Part shown: positions 8,225 to 18,393 of the stretch, in pieces | Numbering within the stretch: position 1 is the stretch's first letter | Layout of the letters: every line of letters starts with the position of its first letter | NCBI RefSeq assembly: GCF_019947135.1 | Contig: NZ_JAGSHT010000007.1 | Span: 1-64,000 of the forward strand | Direction: 5' to 3' | Length of the DNA stretch: 64,000 nt | Origin: Occultella gossypii | GTDB lineage: Bacteria > Actinomycetota > Actinomycetes > Actinomycetales > Beutenbergiaceae | Notes under the pieces: model-generated | What the model saw: only the letters and a program-made list of their open reading frames with translations | What the model was told of the DNA's origin: nothing | The model's database searches: none | Translations under genes and position numbers: made by a program

Positions 8225-11200
8225 ATGCTCACAGCCGAGCCTCTGCTCGATCTCCCGGACCGCCCCGCCGACCAGGCCGGCGCCGACGTCGCCGTTTGGC
8301 GCGCGCCGCTGACCATGCGCACCTACCTGCCGGCACCGCCGTCCGACCTGCCCTCCTACCTCGACGCCCGCGTGTACCAGGGCTCGTCCGGGCGGGTGTA
8401 CCCGCTGCCGTTCCACGACCGGATCGACTCCGAGCCGCGCGAGCACGACTGGGACGCCGTGCACCTGGAGAACGAGTGGATCCGGCTCCTGGTCCTCCCG
8501 GAGCTCGGCGGGCGCATCCACCTCGCGATCGACCGCACCACCGGGCATGACCTGTTCTACGGGAACCCAGTGATCAAGCCGGCCCTCGTCGGCCTGGCCG
8601 GCCCGTGGATCGCCGGCGGCATCGAACTGAACTGGCCCCAGCACCACCGGCCCGCGACGTTCCTGCCCACCGACGTCGAGATCGAGCACGAGGACGACGG
8701 GTCCGTGACCGTGTGGTGCTCCGACCACGACCCGTTCGAGCGGATGAAGGGCATGCACGGAGTCCGGCTTCGACCGGGCCGCTCCGCGATCGAGCTGCGG
8801 GTCCGCCTGTACAACCGCACCCCGCTCACCCAGACGTTCCTCTGGTGGGCGAACGTCGCGGCCCGCGCCGACTCCGACTACCAGTCGTTCTTCCCCGAAG
8901 ACGTGGACGTCGTCGCCGACCACGCCAAGCGCGCCGTGACCGCCTTCCCCGCCGCGGACCGCCCCTACTACGACATCGACTACCCGGCCCGCCGCGAGCT
9001 GACCTTCACCACCGGTGACGGCGAGGTCGTCACCGGTGACCGCATCGACTGGTGGGAGAACATCCCGGTCCCGACCTCCTACATGGTCACGCACAGTGCC
9101 GAGGACTTCTTCGGCGGCTACGACCACGCCCGGGGCATGGGTTTCGCGCACGTGGCCGACCGGCAGATCGCCGTCGGGAAGAAGCAGTGGACCTGGGGCA
9201 ACTCCGCATTCGGGCGCGCGTGGGGCCGCAACCTCGCCGACGACGACTCCGCCTACGTCGAACTGATGGCCGGCGTGTTCACCGACAACCAGCCCGACTT
9301 CGCCTTCCTCGCCCCCGGCGAGACCAAGGTCTTCGAACAGTGCTGGTACCCCCTGCCCGCGGTCGGCCCGGCGAACCGGGCGACGGCCGAGGCCGCGGTC
9401 CGCGTCCGGGTCACCGCGGACGGTGCGCGCGTCGGCGTCGTCACCACGGCCCGCCGTCCCGGGTGCCGGATCGAACTGCTCGACGGCGCAGGTCGCCTGG
9501 TGGCCGAGACGGTCACCGACATCGACCCCGGCTCGCCGGCGCTGTGGCAGGCCAACCTGCCCGACGCCGTCGCGGCCGGTCATCTGACTGTCCGGGTGGT
9601 GTGTGGTGACGTCGTGCTCGTGGAGTACACCCGCCCCGCGGCCGCGGAGCACGGGCGGGACGCCGCGCCGACGGACGAGCACGCGGCGGTGGCCGCCCGG
9701 GAGCCGGCCACCCCGGACCAGGTGGTGAGCGTGGCGGAACTCCTCGACATCGCCGGCCACCTGGAGCAGTACCGGCACGCCACCCGCTCCCCCGAGCCGT
9801 ACTGGGCCGAGGCGCTGCGCCGCGATCCGGGCAACGCGGACGCCCACACGGCCGTGGGCATCCGCCGCCTGCGTCAGGCCCGCCTGGCGGAGGCCGAGAC
9901 ACACCTGCGCGCCGCCGTCGCCCGTCTGACCACCTTCCATCCCACCGCCCCGGACGCCACCGCGCTCTACCACCTCGGTCTGGTGCTGGCCATGGGCGGG
10001 CGTCCGAGCGAGGCGTACGACGCGTTCGGCAGGGCCTCGTGGAACCGCCCATGGCGGGCGCCGGCCGGCTACGAGATGGCCCGGATCGACGCCGCGGCGG
10101 GTCGCACAGCCACCGCGCTGCACCGCCTCACGGACGTTCTGCGCGCCGAGCCCGAGCACCTGCAGGCGCACACCCTGGCTGCGATCCTGCGCGGCCGCGC
10201 CGACCGAGGTGTCGATGCCGGCAACGCAGAACTCGCCCGCGATGGCGGCACCGACGCGGGACCGGCAGGCGTCACGGGACTCAACGCGCAGCTCGCCCGC
10301 GTCACGGACCTCGACCGACTGCACTGGTGGAGCCGCGACGCGGCCGGCGCCGAACTCGGCTGCGACGCGCAGACCTGCCTCGACGTCGCCCTCGAGTACG
10401 CGGGCATCGGTGCCCACGACGACGCGCTGCGAGTCCTGGGCGTCGCGCTCGACCGCGAGCGCGAGCGGGTGCCCGGGCAGCCGGCCGCGGAGCCGCTGCT
10501 GCGCCTGCACCGGGCGGCCATCCACGCGGCCCGCGGTGACACCGGAGCCGAACGGCGCGAGCTCGACGCAGCGGACGCCGCGTCCCGCGCGTGGTGTTTC
10601 CCCGGACGGCTCGCGGACGCCGTCATGCTCACGCAGACGCTCACCCGCCACCCGGCCCAGGCCACCGCCCTCGCGCTCCTGGGGCACTGGCTGTACGCGA
10701 TGGGCCGCACCACCGACGCTCTGGAGTCGTGGCAGGCGTCGGCCGCCGCGGATCCCGGGGACCCCGTGGTGCACCGCAATATCGGCCTGGCCCTGGTGAA
10801 CATCCGCGGTGACCTGGACGGTGCCCGCGACGCCTACGACCGATCCCGCTCCCTCGCGCCCGGCCACGCCCGGCTGCTCTTCGAGAGCGATCAGCTCGAC
10901 ACCCGCCGGGCCGTCGACCCGGCCACGCGCCTGGCCGTCCTGGAGGGCGCCCGCGACCTGGTCGCCGAACGCGACGACCTGACCGTGGTGCTCGCGCACC
11001 TTCTGATCACCGCCGGCCGCGCCGAGGACGCGCACGGCCTGCTCGCCGGCCGGGCGTTCCAGCCCTGGGAGGGCGGCGAGGGTGAGGTGCTGCGGGCCTG
11101 GGAACGCAGCTGCGTGGTCCTGGCCCGGCATGCTCTGGCCACCGGTGACGCCGAGGCGGCCAAGGTCCTGGTGGCGCAGGCGCTGGACTCGCCCGCGTCC

Positions 11201-11701
11201 CTCGGCGAGGCCCGGCACCCGCTCGCCACCACGGCCGGGCTCCAGCTGCTGGCCGGCGACACCGCGGCCGCTGCGGGACAGGCCGACGCAGCCCGCCACG
11301 CCTGGGCGATCGCGGCCGAGCAGGTCGGTGACTTCCGCACGATGAGCGCGTCCCGGCACAGCGAGGCGACGTACCACTCCGTGCTCGCGCTGCGCCGACT
11401 CGGCCGCGCCGCGGACGCCGACACCCTCGCCGCCGACCTCGCCGACTACGTCGACGAACAGGCCGGCACCCCCGCGCGGATCGACTACTTCGCGACGTCC
11501 CTGCCGCAGCTCCTGTTGTTCACCCCGGACCTGGACCAGGTCCGGGCGCAGCGCCTGGAGTTCCTACGCGCCCAGCTGGACGTGCTCTCGCGCGACGAGA
11601 CCTCCGCCGTCGGGCGGTTGCAGCACCTGCTGCACGAGGTGCCCGATCACACCGACGCCCACGACCTGCTCACCGCCGTCACCGAAGGAGCCCGCCCATG
11701 A
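8225..11701 (+). CDS. DUF5107 domain protein with TPR repeats
   Basis: 1,158 residues, cytoplasmic by the lack of a signal peptide. Residues ~45-340 match the DUF5107 pattern, with LENEWIRLLVLPELGGRIHL and GGIELNWPQHHRP. The region recalls the beta-sandwich of aldose-1-epimerase or GH-associated domains. Residues ~500-1130 are tetratricopeptide-like helical pairs, for example AEALRRDPGNADAHTAVGIR. DUF5107-TPR proteins occur in glycan-use clusters and are suspected carbohydrate-binding or glycosidase-like proteins, but I know of no proven reaction. It is first in the operon, with a leaderless TACTGT promoter, and overlaps the next gene by 4 bp (ATGA), so both should be made together. Confidence 0.85.
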   Translation: MLTAEPLLDLPDRPADQAGADVAVWRAPLTMRTYLPAPPSDLPSYLDARVYQGSSGRVYPLPFHDRIDSEPREHDWDAVHLENEWIRLLVLPELGGRIHLAIDRTTGHDLFYGNPVIKPALVGLAGPWIAGGIELNWPQHHRPATFLPTDVEIEHEDDGSVTVWCSDHDPFERMKGMHGVRLRPGRSAIELRVRLYNRTPLTQTFLWWANVAARADSDYQSFFPEDVDVVADHAKRAVTAFPAADRPYYDIDYPARRELTFTTGDGEVVTGDRIDWWENIPVPTSYMVTHSAEDFFGGYDHARGMGFAHVADRQIAVGKKQWTWGNSAFGRAWGRNLADDDSAYVELMAGVFTDNQPDFAFLAPGETKVFEQCWYPLPAVGPANRATAEAAVRVRVTADGARVGVVTTARRPGCRIELLDGAGRLVAETVTDIDPGSPALWQANLPDAVAAGHLTVRVVCGDVVLVEYTRPAAAEHGRDAAPTDEHAAVAAREPATPDQVVSVAELLDIAGHLEQYRHATRSPEPYWAEALRRDPGNADAHTAVGIRRLRQARLAEAETHLRAAVARLTTFHPTAPDATALYHLGLVLAMGGRPSEAYDAFGRASWNRPWRAPAGYEMARIDAAAGRTATALHRLTDVLRAEPEHLQAHTLAAILRGRADRGVDAGNAELARDGGTDAGPAGVTGLNAQLARVTDLDRLHWWSRDAAGAELGCDAQTCLDVALEYAGIGAHDDALRVLGVALDRERERVPGQPAAEPLLRLHRAAIHAARGDTGAERRELDAADAASRAWCFPGRLADAVMLTQTLTRHPAQATALALLGHWLYAMGRTTDALESWQASAAADPGDPVVHRNIGLALVNIRGDLDGARDAYDRSRSLAPGHARLLFESDQLDTRRAVDPATRLAVLEGARDLVAERDDLTVVLAHLLITAGRAEDAHGLLAGRAFQPWEGGEGEVLRAWERSCVVLARHALATGDAEAAKVLVAQALDSPASLGEARHPLATTAGLQLLAGDTAAAAGQADAARHAWAIAAEQVGDFRTMSASRHSEATYHSVLALRRLGRAADADTLAADLADYVDEQAGTPARIDYFATSLPQLLLFTPDLDQVRAQRLEFLRAQLDVLSRDETSAVGRLQHLLHEVPDHTDAHDLLTAVTEGARP

Positions 11702-12981
11702 CCGAGCCGTACCGCCCCGTGCCGACGGCCGCCCACCTGCCGGAGCACCTCACCATCACGCTCTGGGACTTCTCCTGGTTCGTGCGCACCGGGCCCGGAG
11801 AGCCGTTCGAGGATCTGGACGCCGCGTTCGCCGGGGCCGTCGAGCGCGGGTACAACACGATCCGCATCTGCGCGATGCCCTACCTGCTGTTCGGGTCCGG
11901 CCTGGACACCAGCGCGCTGCGGCTCGGGCCGCTCGGCGGTGGGTACGCCCAACAGGTGCGCTGGTACGACGTCGCGGCCGAGACCACGATCGACGCCCGC
12001 GAGCACCTGCTCGAGCTGTTCCGGGCCGCGAAGCGCCACGACTGCTACGTCATCGTGTCCTCCTGGGAGTATCAGCAGAGCCCCGCGTTCGCCGCGGAAC
12101 CCGACTGGTACCGGGCGCTGCACGCCATCGACCCGGAGGACCGGGCCGTCGAGCTCGCCCGTGCTCACGCCGCCCTGATCGACCTCCTCGCCTCCCACGA
12201 CCTGGCCGACCGGGTCGCGTTCGTCGAACTGCACAACGAGGTTCAGATCGGGCACCTCACCGCCGGGCTCGACGCCCGCGGCGACGACGCGATCGTGGCC
12301 CTCACACCCCGGCTCGAGCGCGGTCTGGCCGCCTTCCACGAGCTCCAGCCGGACGTCCCGGTGACCGTGAACTACGCCCACGTGCCGGTCGCGGTGATGC
12401 GGGCCATCCCGGCGAACCTGGACGTGCTCGTGGTGCACCCGTACATCTACGGGGTGCTCGACGCGCTGATCGAGACCTACGGCATGCGCGGGCCCATCGA
12501 GGACTTCCCGCAGGAGGCCGCCCGCCGCGACCTTCTCCGCCCCGGCGCCCCGGACATCGGCGACTGGGGTCTGCCGCCCGAGCACGAGTGGCGCCTGGAC
12601 GCGATGATCGTCGCCAAGCCGGAGATCTACGTGCACGACTGGGCCGACGCCGCCACCATCGACCGCTGGCTCTACGACCACTACGGCGAGCACCGGCTCG
12701 CGATGGCCCAGAAGCTGACGCTGTGGCTCGAGGTGGCCGCCGACCACGCCGAGCGCCGCGGCCTACCGCTCGTGTTCGGGGAGGGCTGGGTCGGCTACAC
12801 CCCGCTGCACGGGCAGTTCGAGGAAGGTCCGGTCGGAGCCCAGCTCTGCCGGTTCGCGATGTCGGAATCAGCCAGGGTCGGCGCCTGGGGCTCGATCGTC
12901 TGCTCGAACGCCGCGCCGCAGCACCCGATGTGGGCCGACGTCGCTCTGCAGAAGGAGGCCAACGCCCTCTTCACCGGCTGA
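11698..12981 (+). CDS. Cellulase-like clan GH-A glycoside hydrolase
   Basis: 427 residues and no signal peptide, so it acts inside the cell on imported sugars. It looks like a TIM-barrel of the cellulase-like family. The acid/base pair is visible as Asn180-Glu181 (VELHNEVQIG), and the likely nucleophile is Glu362 in VFGEGWVGY, the expected strand 4 and strand 7 positions of clan GH-A. The start overlaps the stop of the DUF5107 gene (ATGA). The exact linkage cleaved is unknown; the neighbouring GH36 and GH2 genes suggest galactosides or related oligosaccharides. Confidence 0.85.
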   Translation: MTEPYRPVPTAAHLPEHLTITLWDFSWFVRTGPGEPFEDLDAAFAGAVERGYNTIRICAMPYLLFGSGLDTSALRLGPLGGGYAQQVRWYDVAAETTIDAREHLLELFRAAKRHDCYVIVSSWEYQQSPAFAAEPDWYRALHAIDPEDRAVELARAHAALIDLLASHDLADRVAFVELHNEVQIGHLTAGLDARGDDAIVALTPRLERGLAAFHELQPDVPVTVNYAHVPVAVMRAIPANLDVLVVHPYIYGVLDALIETYGMRGPIEDFPQEAARRDLLRPGAPDIGDWGLPPEHEWRLDAMIVAKPEIYVHDWADAATIDRWLYDHYGEHRLAMAQKLTLWLEVAADHAERRGLPLVFGEGWVGYTPLHGQFEEGPVGAQLCRFAMSESARVGAWGSIVCSNAAPQHPMWADVALQKEANALFTG

Positions 12982-13114
12982 TCCACCCACCACAGCAGAC
13001 AACAGCACACCAGACGACCGCAGAGAGCAGCACCCCGAACACAAACCCCAGGTTCCGGCCAACCGGTCGGCCGCACCCCAACCAGCGCCAACGACGGCGC
13101 ACCGGAGGTCCCCG

Positions 13115-14431
13115 ATGAGCACCACATCCGACTACACCCGCCGAGGATTCCTGCTCGGCGCCACTGCGCTGGGCACCGGCGGCCTGCTGTCCGCCTGCGT
13201 CGGGTCCGGCGGCGGTTCCGGCGGCGAGACGAGCGGCTCCGGTGGCGGCGACGCGTCCGGCGATGCGGCCGGGCCGGTGACGCTGCAGTCCTCGCTGTCC
13301 GACCCCGCACCGAAGGCGGCCCTGGAACTGGTGATCGCCGACTACGACGGCGACGTCACCCTCAACACGGTGGCGATCGAGCAGTTCCGGGCGCAGCTGT
13401 CGACGTACCTGACGTCCAACACCCCGCCGGACGTGCTCACCTGGTACGCCGGGTCGGTGGCCCGTGACTACGCCGCCGAGGGGTTGCTCCTGGACGTCTC
13501 CGACCTGTGGACCGGCGACGGCGCCTGCGCCGGGTTCTCCGAGGCGCTGAAGTCGCTGTCCACCGCCGAGGACGGCTCGCAGATCTTCGTGCCGACGAAC
13601 TACTACTGGTGGTCGATCTTCTACAAGAAGAGCGCCTTCGCCGAGTGGGGCGTGACCATCCCGGAGACCTGGGACGACTTCCTCGCCCTCTGCGAGACCC
13701 TCAAGGGCCTCGGCGTGAACCCGCTCGCGAACGGGATCGGCTCGACCCCCTGGATGGCCTCCGGCTGGTTCGACTACCTCAACCTTCGCATCAACGGCGC
13801 GGCCTACCACCGCGAGCTCCTCGCGGGCGAGCACGCCTTCACCGACCCCGAGGTGGAGGCCGTGCTCACCGAGTACGCCAAGCTCATCCCCTACTTCGAC
13901 CCGAACATGGCCTCCTACTCCCACCAGGAGGCGGTGACGCCGATGATCCAGAACTCCGCGGCCATGTACCTGGTCGGGGCGTTCGTCACCCAGTTCTTCC
14001 CGGAGGACCAGCAGGACGACATCGACTTCTTCTCGGTGCCGCCGATCAACCCCGACGTGCCCAGCGCCGAGGAGGCGCCGACCGATGGCTACTTCGCGAG
14101 CGCGAACACCGCGAACGTCGAGGGCACGAAGGCCCTGCTGAGCTACCTCGCCTCCGCCGAGGCGCAGCAGCAGTTCATCTCCGAGTCCGCCTCCTCGAAC
14201 CTGCCCACAAGCCCGGACGTGGACAGTTCCGGGTTCAGCCCGCTGGTCCAGAAGGGCATCGAACTGCTGGAGAACACCGAGGAGATCACGCAGTTCTTCA
14301 ACCGGGACTCCTCCGACGCCCTGCAGAGCACCGCCGATGACGCGCTGACCCGGTTCCTCGCGGACCCGTCCGACATCCCGGGCATCCTCGCCGGCTGGCA
14401 GGCAGCAGCCGAACGGGTCTGGGCCCAGTGA
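13115..14431 (+). CDS. CUT1 ABC transporter substrate-binding lipoprotein
   Basis: 438 residues. The N-terminus has twin arginines (TRRGFLLGATAL) and a lipobox LLSAC with the lipidated Cys at residue 28, followed by a Gly/Ser-rich linker. The rest is a family-1 extracellular solute-binding protein (maltose/oligosaccharide type), with NTPPDVLTWYAGS and FVPTNYYWWSIFYKKSAF. The ribosome site GGAGG lies just upstream of the ATG. The 133-bp gap before it shows no clear hairpin. It overlaps the first permease gene by 4 bp (GTGA). Confidence 0.95.
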   Translation: MSTTSDYTRRGFLLGATALGTGGLLSACVGSGGGSGGETSGSGGGDASGDAAGPVTLQSSLSDPAPKAALELVIADYDGDVTLNTVAIEQFRAQLSTYLTSNTPPDVLTWYAGSVARDYAAEGLLLDVSDLWTGDGACAGFSEALKSLSTAEDGSQIFVPTNYYWWSIFYKKSAFAEWGVTIPETWDDFLALCETLKGLGVNPLANGIGSTPWMASGWFDYLNLRINGAAYHRELLAGEHAFTDPEVEAVLTEYAKLIPYFDPNMASYSHQEAVTPMIQNSAAMYLVGAFVTQFFPEDQQDDIDFFSVPPINPDVPSAEEAPTDGYFASANTANVEGTKALLSYLASAEAQQQFISESASSNLPTSPDVDSSGFSPLVQKGIELLENTEEITQFFNRDSSDALQSTADDALTRFLADPSDIPGILAGWQAAAERVWAQ

Positions 14432-15381
14432 GCAGCCCGAGCGCCACGGCCGTGGGTCCTGGCAGGTCGGCGGCCTCGGCACGGTCGACCCCACCGGACC
14501 CACGCCGGCGCTCGGTGCTGCGGCGGGTGCCGTGGGTGGTCTGGCTGTTCCTGCTGGTGCCGCTCGCGGCCGAGGTGTTCTGGGTGTTCTGGCCTGCGCT
14601 GAACTCGTTCTCGCTGTCGTTCACCCGATGGAACGGCATCGGTGCGGCCGAGCCGGTGGGCTTCGGCAACTACGTCGACCTGTGGAACGACCCGGTGTTC
14701 CGTACCGCCCTACGCAACAACGTGATCTGGGTGATCGGCTTCGGTGGGCTCTCCGTGCTCGGCGGCCTGATCCTGGCCGTGCTGCTGAACCGGCCCGGCC
14801 GGGGCATCGGCATCTACCGCAGCGCCATCTACCTGCCGATGGTGTTCTCCCTCGCCGTCACCGGGCTGTTCTGGCGGGTCATGTACTCCCCCGCGGGCCT
14901 GGTGAACACGACCCTGGGCGCGCTCGGCCTCGAGTCCTGGGAGCGGCAGTGGCTCGCCGACCCGGACGTCGCCCTGTACGCGGTGCTGATCGCGGCCGTC
15001 TGGCGGCAGGTCGGCTACATCATGGTGCTCTACCTGGCCGGACTCAAGGGCGTCGACCCTGCCCTCGAGGAGGCCGCGGCGATGGATGGCGCGAACCGGC
15101 GCCAGCGGTTCTTCTCCATCGTGATGCCGCAGCTGAAGGGCGTGAACGCGGTGGTGTTCGCGGTCACCGTGATCGACTCGCTGCGCACCTTCGACATCGT
15201 CTGGGCGATGACCCGCGGTGGGCCGTACAACAGCACCCAACTGCTCAGCACCTACATGTTCGAGCAGGGCTTCACGCTCGTGAACCTGGGCTACGGATCG
15301 GCGATCGCGGTGGTCATCTTCGCCCTCGCGATCGTGTTCATCATCTCGTACCTGGTCCGCTCGATCCGGCAGGAGGACTGA
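14428..15381 (+). CDS. Sugar ABC transporter permease (MalF/UgpA type)
   Basis: 317 residues with six predicted membrane helices after a basic, cytoplasmic N-terminus. The ABC permease EAA loop is clear near residues 214-240: LEEAAAMDGANRRQRFFSI, then VMPQL. It pairs with the next permease. The start is GTG, overlapping the lipoprotein stop. No ATP-binding subunit is encoded in the window; CUT1 systems in actinobacteria commonly share one MsiK-like ATPase encoded elsewhere. Confidence 0.95.
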   Translation: MSSPSATAVGPGRSAASARSTPPDPRRRSVLRRVPWVVWLFLLVPLAAEVFWVFWPALNSFSLSFTRWNGIGAAEPVGFGNYVDLWNDPVFRTALRNNVIWVIGFGGLSVLGGLILAVLLNRPGRGIGIYRSAIYLPMVFSLAVTGLFWRVMYSPAGLVNTTLGALGLESWERQWLADPDVALYAVLIAAVWRQVGYIMVLYLAGLKGVDPALEEAAAMDGANRRQRFFSIVMPQLKGVNAVVFAVTVIDSLRTFDIVWAMTRGGPYNSTQLLSTYMFEQGFTLVNLGYGSAIAVVIFALAIVFIISYLVRSIRQED

Positions 15382-15382
15382 C

Positions 15383-16276
15383 ATGAGTGCCACGAATCCC
15401 ACCCTCGGCGCCACCGGCGCCACGCCTCCTGGCCGCAAGCGTCACCACCGCCGGGTGATCGGGTCCCGGTCGCCGTGGTTCCACGTGTTCATGATCCCGT
15501 TCACCCTCGCCTGGATCACGCCGATGGTGTTCGTGCTGGTGGTCGCGTTCCGCTCGTTCGACGACATCGTCGCCCGGGGGCTGTCCGCGCTGCCCACCTC
15601 CCTGAGCTGGGAGGGGTTCGCCACGGCACTGTCCGCGGGCGGGATCGCAGGCGCGCTGCGCAACAGCGTGATCGTGACCGTGTGCGCGGTGATCATCTCG
15701 CTGTTCCTGGCGTCCATGGCCGCCTATGCGCTGAGCCGCTACCGGATCCCGTTCCGGAACGCGATCCTGCTGGTCATGCTCGCGGGGAACCTGCTCCCGC
15801 CGCAGATCCTGCTCATCCCGGTCGCCAAGATCGCCGAGGGCCTCGGCATCTATGACACCCTGCTCGCGCTGGTCGTCGTGCAGGTGGGCTTCGGCCTGGG
15901 CTTCTACACGTTCGTGCTGCACGGGTTCATGCGCTCGCTACCGGACGAGGTGTTCGAGGCGGCCCGGATCGACGGCGCCGGCCCGATCCGCATCTACGCC
16001 CAGATCGTGCTGCCGCTGTGCCGACCCTCCCTAGCCGCGCTGACGGCCCTGGCCACGACGTGGATCTTCAACGACCTGATCTGGGCGATGACGGTGCTGC
16101 GCACGGAGACGAACTTCCCGATCACTGCCGCGCTGCTGAACCTGCAGGGCGGCTTCGTGAGCCAGTGGAACGTGGTCGCGGCCGGCTCCATCATGGCCGC
16201 CGTGCCGACGGCGATCGTGTTCTTCATCTTCCAGAAGCAGTTCGTGTCCGGGCTGATGGTGGGGGCCAGCAAGTGA
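15383..16276 (+). CDS. Sugar ABC transporter permease (MalG/UgpE type)
   Basis: 297 residues with six predicted membrane helices and the EAA loop VFEAARIDGAGPIRIYAQIV, then LPLCRP. The ATG begins 1 bp after the preceding permease stop. It overlaps the alpha-galactosidase gene by 4 bp (GTGA). Together with the lipoprotein and the other permease it forms an oligosaccharide importer that must borrow an ATPase. Confidence 0.95.
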   Translation: MSATNPTLGATGATPPGRKRHHRRVIGSRSPWFHVFMIPFTLAWITPMVFVLVVAFRSFDDIVARGLSALPTSLSWEGFATALSAGGIAGALRNSVIVTVCAVIISLFLASMAAYALSRYRIPFRNAILLVMLAGNLLPPQILLIPVAKIAEGLGIYDTLLALVVVQVGFGLGFYTFVLHGFMRSLPDEVFEAARIDGAGPIRIYAQIVLPLCRPSLAALTALATTWIFNDLIWAMTVLRTETNFPITAALLNLQGGFVSQWNVVAAGSIMAAVPTAIVFFIFQKQFVSGLMVGASK

Positions 16277-18359
16277 GTGACGAGACCCAGGGGCCGTGGC
16301 TGCTGCCCACTGCGGACGCCGAGTTGGCCTACGTCCCATCCCCCGGCGGCGAGGGGCTGTTGCTGGACCGCTGGGGTCCGGGGGCAGGGTGGGCGCCGCC
16401 GGCCCGGGTCGCGGTCGAGACGCAGGCGGACGTGACGCCGCTGGCCCTCACCGCCGCCGGGACCCGCCAGGTCCAGCGGGCGGACCTGCTGGCCGAACGG
16501 CCGGACGGGCGCACCGGCGCGCGCCTGCGGCTCGGGCCGGTGCGGCTCACCCGCACGGGCACCCGCACCCGGCTCGCCGCGGAGCACTCCGATCCCGACG
16601 GCGGCGTGCAGGCCACGCTCTTCGTGGAATCCGACACGCGGCACGGCGCCGTCGCCCAGTGGGCGCAGATCGTCAACACCTCCACCGCTCCGATCCGGCT
16701 CACCGCGCGTTCGGCGGCTCCTGGGAACTGCCCGTCGGACCCGGCGCGCGGGTCGGCGTCCTGGCGGGCGCCTGGAGCCGGGAGTTCACGCCGGTCACCG
16801 TCGACCTGCCCGCCGGGACGTTCGCGATCGGCTCGCGCACCGGGCTCACCTCGCACCTGTACGCGCCGGTCGTCAGCGTCCGTCCCCGAGAGCCGGACGC
16901 GCCCGACGGCGGCATCATCCACGCCACCTTCTCCGTGGCCCTCGCCTGGAGCGGGTCGTGGTCGATGACGGTCGACGCGGTCCCGTTCCGTGACCGGGTC
17001 CGGGTGGGCGCCGGCGTCGACGACGAGACCGGCGTGGTCGAACTCGAGCCGGGCGCCTCGTTCACGACGCCACGCACCTATGCGATCCGGGCCGCGGAAC
17101 CGGCCGACCTGCCCGGCGCATGGCACGGCTTCCAGCGCACCGTCCTGCGCCGGGACGCCGCCGCCCACCACCACCCGGTCGTCTACAACTCCTGGTACGC
17201 CACCACGTTCGACGTCCGCGCCGACCACCAGCTCGCCCTGGCCCGGCGGGCCGCAGACCTCGGCGCCGAGGTGTTTGTGGTGGACGACGGCTGGTTCCGC
17301 GGCCGGACCTCGGACGCCGCCGGGCTCGGCGACTGGGACGTGGACCCGGCGAAGTTCCCGGACGGGCTCGGCCCGCTCATCGACGGCGTCCGCGACCTCG
17401 GCATGCGGTTCGGGATCTGGGTGGAGCCCGAGTGCGTGAACCCCGACTCGGACCTGTTCCGGGCGCACCCCGACTGGGTCTATCGCGCGGGCGAGCGCCC
17501 ACTGGTCACGGTCCGCAACCAGCACGTGCTGGACCTGGGCCGGCCCGAGGTGGAGGCGTTCGTGGCGGACATGCTGCGCCGGCTGCTCACCGGCCGCGAC
17601 ATCACCTACCTCAAGTGGGACATGAACCGCCCCGTCGGCGACGGCGGACGACCCGGCGAACCGCACGGTCTCGAATGGTCGATCCAGCACGCCCGCGCCT
17701 ACTACCGGCTGCTGGACCTGGTCCGCTCGGAGTTCCCCGCCGTGACCCTGGAGGCATGCGCGTCCGGCGGCGGCCGGGTGGACACCGAGGTGCTCGCCCG
17801 CAGCGACGTGGTCTGGGCCAGCGACGAGACCGGGCCGCGGGACCGGCTCGCGATCCAGCACGGCTTCCTGTCTGCGTACAGCGCGTCCTGGATGGCCTCC
17901 TGGGCCACGGACGAACCCGACCGGCTGGACACCGAGCCGACCAGCCTCGCGTTCCGGTTCCTGGTCGCGATGTGCGGTGTGCTTGGCGTCGGCGGGGATC
18001 TGGGCGCCTGGTCACCGGCCGACCTCGCCACCGCCCGCGACCTCGTCGGGGCCTACCGGGGGCTCCGGCCGGTCATCCTCGACGGTGACGTGACCCGGCA
18101 CGGAAGTCCCGCCGTCGGGCAGTACGTGGTGCAGTACCGCAGAACCGAGCCCGACGGCGGAGCGGACACGGTCGTGCTGCTCGCCTTCTCGCGGGGTGGC
18201 GTCCGCGAGCACGTCCGGCTCGCCGGGCTCGACGGCAGCTACCGCGTCCGAGGCAGCGACGCGATCGTGTCAGCGGCGGACGCGGCCGGCGCTGGGATCG
18301 AGATCGGCTATCGGGTCGCCCCGGATGCGGACCTGGTGGTGCTCGACCGGGTCGGGTGA
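16273..18359 (+). pseudogene. GH36 alpha-galactosidase, interrupted by a 1-bp frameshift
   Basis: The gene begins with GTG at 16273, overlapping the permease stop. The first ~143 codons (DETQGPWLLPTADAELAYV to IVNTSTAPIRLT) are in one frame. From about 16706 the protein continues in another frame (FGGSWELPVGPGARVGVLAGAW onward). Adding one base near 16701-16711 (CACCGCGCG to CACCCGCGCG) restores a full ~695-residue GH36 protein. In it, the nucleophile Asp ~450 (YLKWDMNRP) and acid/base Asp ~518 (VWASDETGPRDR) are intact, as is the cysteine motif EACASGGGR. GH36 enzymes remove alpha-1,6-galactose from raffinose-type sugars. The rest of the gene is undecayed, so a sequencing error is at least as likely as real loss. 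Otherwise translation would need to start internally and lose the N-terminal beta domain. Confidence 0.88.
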
Positions 18360-18393
18360 ACCGGGCGTGGGTGCGCCGGCGGGGTCGCCCGAC

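Noticed and set aside
8141-11377. A long minus-strand extension upstream of the AraC gene, antisense to the DUF5107 gene
   Set aside because: The AraC family homology begins at the ATG at 8140; the extension is low-complexity and lies opposite a convincingly coding gene.
12982-13114. A terminator or second promoter before the substrate-binding lipoprotein gene
   Set aside because: The 133-bp gap is A/C-rich with no hairpin; only the GGAGG ribosome site is clear.
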